Source: Aselliscus stoliczkanus (lineage: Eukaryota; Chordata; Mammalia; Chiroptera; Hipposideridae). From it: 64,000 nucleotides of DNA. This document shows positions 60,521 to 64,000 of the stretch, one piece after another; position 1 is the stretch's first letter; each line of letters begins with the position of its first letter. The notes beneath the pieces are model-generated. The model ran no database searches and was not told where the DNA came from. It saw only the letters and a program-made list of their open reading frames with translations. The position numbers and the translations under genes are program-made. Where the stretch lies: the NCBI GenBank assembly GCA_033961575.1, contig CM066737.1, positions 64,004,771-64,068,770 on the forward strand, written 5' to 3'.

Positions 60521-63184
60521 GTTTGACCTTTTCAACGTTATCTGCAGATATGGGAAGCAGATAGTTATCCCTTTTCTTTGTACTACTTATGCGTTTAAGA
60601 CATGCACACATGAAAAATATTTCCTGAAAAAAAAAAAGTAACTTAAGAGGTTACTTCCTTACAGTTAAGTATACAAGTATAAGCTTATTGCTTATGCTGA
60701 GGAAAAGAATGTGTGAGGACAATTCATGTTTCATGTTTTATTACAAGCATTTTTTCTATTGTAATACCTTTCTGGGTCTAGGGAACACTTTTATATGTGT
60801 ATTTCATTCAATTTCATTTCTTAAATTTAAAATTCGAGTGCCCAGTCCATAATTCAGAGAGATTCATTGAAAGATAAGTAGTTAATGTTTTTTAAAAATT
60901 TATGGTACAAAGAAAATGATCATTAAACAACAGCCTAAAGTATTTACAGAGCATCACGTCTGATTTTGGAAGGGATTAAGGACTATCAAAAAAGGAGGGG
61001 GAAAAAACGCTTTTGTTTTCTGATACTGAATGGCAATACAAAATAATAATATTTGTTTGGCTTAACCTTGTGTCATCTTGTGCATACTTCACAGTATTAC
61101 TATACACTGTCATAATATGCCTCAGGATGCCATTCCTGATTGAATGTTTCTTATATAAGTAAAAACAAGTCATAATTTTATGAATATGGATGATTGATAT
61201 AGAAATGTGCAGCTTAGAATTTGGCATTTGGGGTTTGATAGCATTCTGAATATACACTTTTAAGGCTTTTCTCTTGTGCAAAGCTGTCTTGCTTAGCTCC
61301 GTCAACATACTCCTATCTTTTCTTGAAATACTCTTATCTTTCTAGATCTTCCACTCCTTTCTCAAGTCTTCTTCTGTACATGCTAATGTTTATGTGTTTC
61401 CCTGTCAATCCTATTTGACTCCCTTTACTTTCTTCCCTTTGACTTATTGAAGATCCTAGATGCTGTGGGGATTAAGGGCTCAGAATTCATGGGATGGCAA
61501 AAATAGATAGGCTTATCACAGACTGGCATTGAAGCTAGCTACACATTAGTGCCTCTGAAGTGGAAATAGCTTCAGAGTTTGGTAGCTGAGTCATACTTTG
61601 AAACAGGTGCTCTTAATTTTTCTTCAACTAAATGCAATATGGCTTTATTGATACGGCTTCCATTTCTTTGATTCAGGTTTCTGACAGGGACACCCTAGGG
61701 ATTTTTGGATTCAAAGGGGAAGGGGAATAGGGAGATAGGAATGATTGAGATCTTTAAAGAATAATTGGCAGATATACAAAAGAGAGGCCCCCTGTCAACC
61801 AAAAGTAGTCCCTGAACCAGTTAGATCAGTAAATAGAGGTGAGAGAAATTTCAAGCAAGACATGCATCTTTGATGGTTCAGGAAAAGTACTCTTAATAGC
61901 ATTACCACTCACTTCAGATCTCTCAGGTTTGTATATAAAGGAATCCAAAATTAAAGATTGATGGACTTGATCATTAACAATAGGGTAAGCTTAAATAATC
62001 CTTCAGTAGGCATCTAATCTGAATCCCTAGTACCCAGAACAGCTGAAGAACTTGACCAACCCACCACTAGATCTTCTCAGATACGACCCTTGTCTCTTAA
62101 AGAAAGATCATATTGCACCTTTGTTTCAACATCCAAGTAAACATGACAATTATTAAACAGGGAATTGTCTAGAAATGCTGGTGGGTAACCTTACAAAGTG
62201 TTCATTTCCTTGCTCCTTGTAAATAAATCCATGTTATCAGAAGCCCTTTCTATTAGACACTTGTGTTCCTCAGAAAATTGCAGCCTGATCTATGCAGGTA
62301 AGTCACAGATAAACTTTGGGGCCAAGATTGGCATTAAAAGATACTCAAACACTGTACTGCATTGTTCTTTTAGGAATGAAACGGGTTTGTGAAAAATAAA
62401 AAGGCAGTACTTAATTTATCACACATTAAAACTCAGATGCCAACCATACAGTGAACAACAGAGGCTAAGATGACCTTGTTTCTTTTTTATATACAGTATT
62501 GACCAACTGTTTATTGACCGACCATGCTTTGTGTATCATTTTCTAGGCAATTATATTACTAATCTTATTGTGTTTCATATAGTAGAACTGACCTATTTCT
62601 TCATAAGCACATTTTCAGGAAAATAATGACAGCTTCCATCATAGTTAGATCTATATAAGCTTAATTGAAACTATTTAGACATAATTTGTCTTCAAGTTGC
62701 CATGCATTGTATATATATATTCCTATTGTTTCTTTATTGACTGGAATTGTAACTTATAAATGGCATTCATACCCTTAAATTATCATAATCAACTCTGCTC
62801 TTTACCTGCTCATGATAGTTTGTAATTTCCCTTTGAATACTGCTTGCCCTTACTTCAGAAGTGAAACTGAATGAAAGCCATGTAAGTAAATAAATGAAGT
62901 GAATGAAATAGCTCTTTAATATTATATGTTCTACAAAGACTTAGAACAGCTTGTTAATTTAGACTTTTTTTCCCCCCCTTCATTAAAGGTCTCTTTTGGG
63001 TCATCTTTTCTTGTCTCTTTGTGTTCTCTCTCAGGAAAAGAGATTACATTTTTCTCACAGCGTTATTCATTTCTTCATGCCCACCTCTGTGGCATCTAGA
63101 GTTTATTCTCATACTCTGTTCTGGATATTTATTTATTTCTAAACATTATTCCAAAAGGTAATGGTTTATAGCAGCTTAAAACAT
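60521..63184. other. Unassigned AT-rich sequence
   Basis: About 2.7 kb without recognisable gene, RNA or repeat. Short frames (60976-61308, 62198-62392) show no motif. Confidence 0.45.
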
Positions 63185-63242
63185 TATTATTAATAGTAGT
63201 ATTAGTATTAATAGTAGTAGCACTAATAGTAGTATATTTTAT
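63185..63242. repeat. Degenerate trinucleotide repeat (TAG/TAT)n
   Basis: Alternating ATT, TAG and TAT units with several interruptions. Confidence 0.85.
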
Positions 63243-63676
63243 TAATTTGTGGATCAGGAATTTGGCAAGAGCTTGGCTGGGTTGTTCAACTCTGACCGAC
63301 ATGGCAGAAATCTAGGCAGCTGATGCTTGAAGTTCTAATTACAAAATGACTTCACACAAAAATCTGGTGTGTTGGTGCTCTTTGGCTTCTCTTTCTTTCT
63401 TCAAGTGGTGTCTCATTTTTCAGGACCTCTCCATGTGTCTTGGGTTTTTCACACCATGACAGTCTCAGATTAATCAGACTTCTTATATGGCAGCTGGCTT
63501 TCCCAGAGCAAGTGTTCCCAAAGGCCCAGACTTTCTGAGACCTAACTTTAGAATTCATAGAACTTTGCTTTTTCCACATTCAACTGGAAAGGCAAATTTA
63601 GCTAGCATCCATTCAAGAGGAGGGAACGAATAGACTCCACCTCTCAATGAAGGGATGGTATGAACATTATGGGGAG
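63243..63676. other. Unassigned sequence
   Basis: No gene called. Phrases near 63420-63520 suggest an old LTR or DNA element, unassigned. Confidence 0.3.
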
Positions 63677-64000
63677 GGGGCCGGCCGAGTGGCTTGTTGG
63701 TTAAGAGCTGGCTTGGGTCGACAACTCTGAGCAACAGGGCCACGGTTCGGATCCGTGAGGGCCAGTGACACTGCGTCCGCTACAGCTAAGATGGTGAACA
63801 ACAGCTCGACCTGGAGCGGGCTGCCATGAGTCACCAGTGACAGTGTAGGCTGCAGTGGGGCTGGCTGGCAGCTGGCGTGCACTTTCGTGAGCTGCCATGA
63901 GTGGCCGTCCAATGGCTGGAGAGCGACTGCCTCACCTGGGAAGAGTGCAATGATGATACCAACATGGGCCAGTAAAGCGACAGCCTCCACAACTAGACTG
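63677..64000 (+). mobile_element. Long tRNA-like SINE, cut by window end
   Basis: Plus-strand long form: ggccggccgagtggcttgtt head, B box ggttcggatcc, then body as far as 'cctccacaactagactg'. The 3' tail lies beyond the window. Confidence 0.92.

Overview
This is a 64-kb piece of AT-rich placental-mammal nuclear DNA that behaves as gene-poor (intergenic or deep intronic) sequence. I find no spliced host gene, tRNA, rRNA or CRISPR. The only full-length protein reading frame is an intact retrocopy of the ribosomal protein gene RPSA at 49.2-50.1 kb. Nearly everything else I can name is transposon-derived: LINE-1 in several ages, MIR and L2 relics, MaLR and ERV-type LTRs, tRNA-like SINEs, and cut-and-paste DNA transposons (mariner, pogo/Tigger-like, hAT). 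Fairly well preserved mariner MITEs and an internally deleted mariner, together with lineage-specific tRNA-like SINEs, suggest a bat, perhaps Yinpterochiroptera. That assignment is an inference and no diagnostic gene is present.

Layout. 0-11 kb: an L1 tail fragment, MIR/L2 relics, a long SINE, a 590-bp mariner relic, a (TC)n tract, a palindromic mariner MITE and old LTR-like repeats. 11.4-13.5 kb: a MaLR LTR split by an inverted-repeat complex of L1 and half-L1 material, itself hit by a mariner MITE. 14-24.6 kb: long and short SINEs, an old MaLR LTR, a second palindromic MITE beside a near-complete MaLR LTR, a twin-primed L1, a tetranucleotide repeat, a long ancient repeat, and a MIR>L1>MITE nest. 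24.6-32.9 kb: an old, nearly full-length L1 on the minus strand carrying five SINE insertions. 33-39.7 kb: L1 tails, MIRs, a short SINE, a Tigger-like MITE and a MaLR LTR with a different SINE inside. 40.4-43 kb: the youngest-looking L1, on the plus strand and 5'-truncated. 43.4-48.3 kb: two long SINEs and a hAT MITE with a perfect 8-bp duplication. 48.8-50.7 kb: a mariner between TA-rich microsatellites with the RPSA retrocopy inserted inside it. 51-60 kb: a cluster of ERV-type LTRs plus SINEs. 60-64 kb: mostly unassigned sequence, with a long SINE running off the end.

The features do not form a pathway. What they share is history: the TT/AAAA-type insertion site, A-tails and target-site duplications of the RPSA copy and the SINEs are what L1 machinery leaves, and the nesting gives relative ages (MIR and MaLR oldest, then L1 and mariner, then SINEs, palindromic MITEs and the RPSA copy). 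All family names come from recognition by eye; no database was searched.
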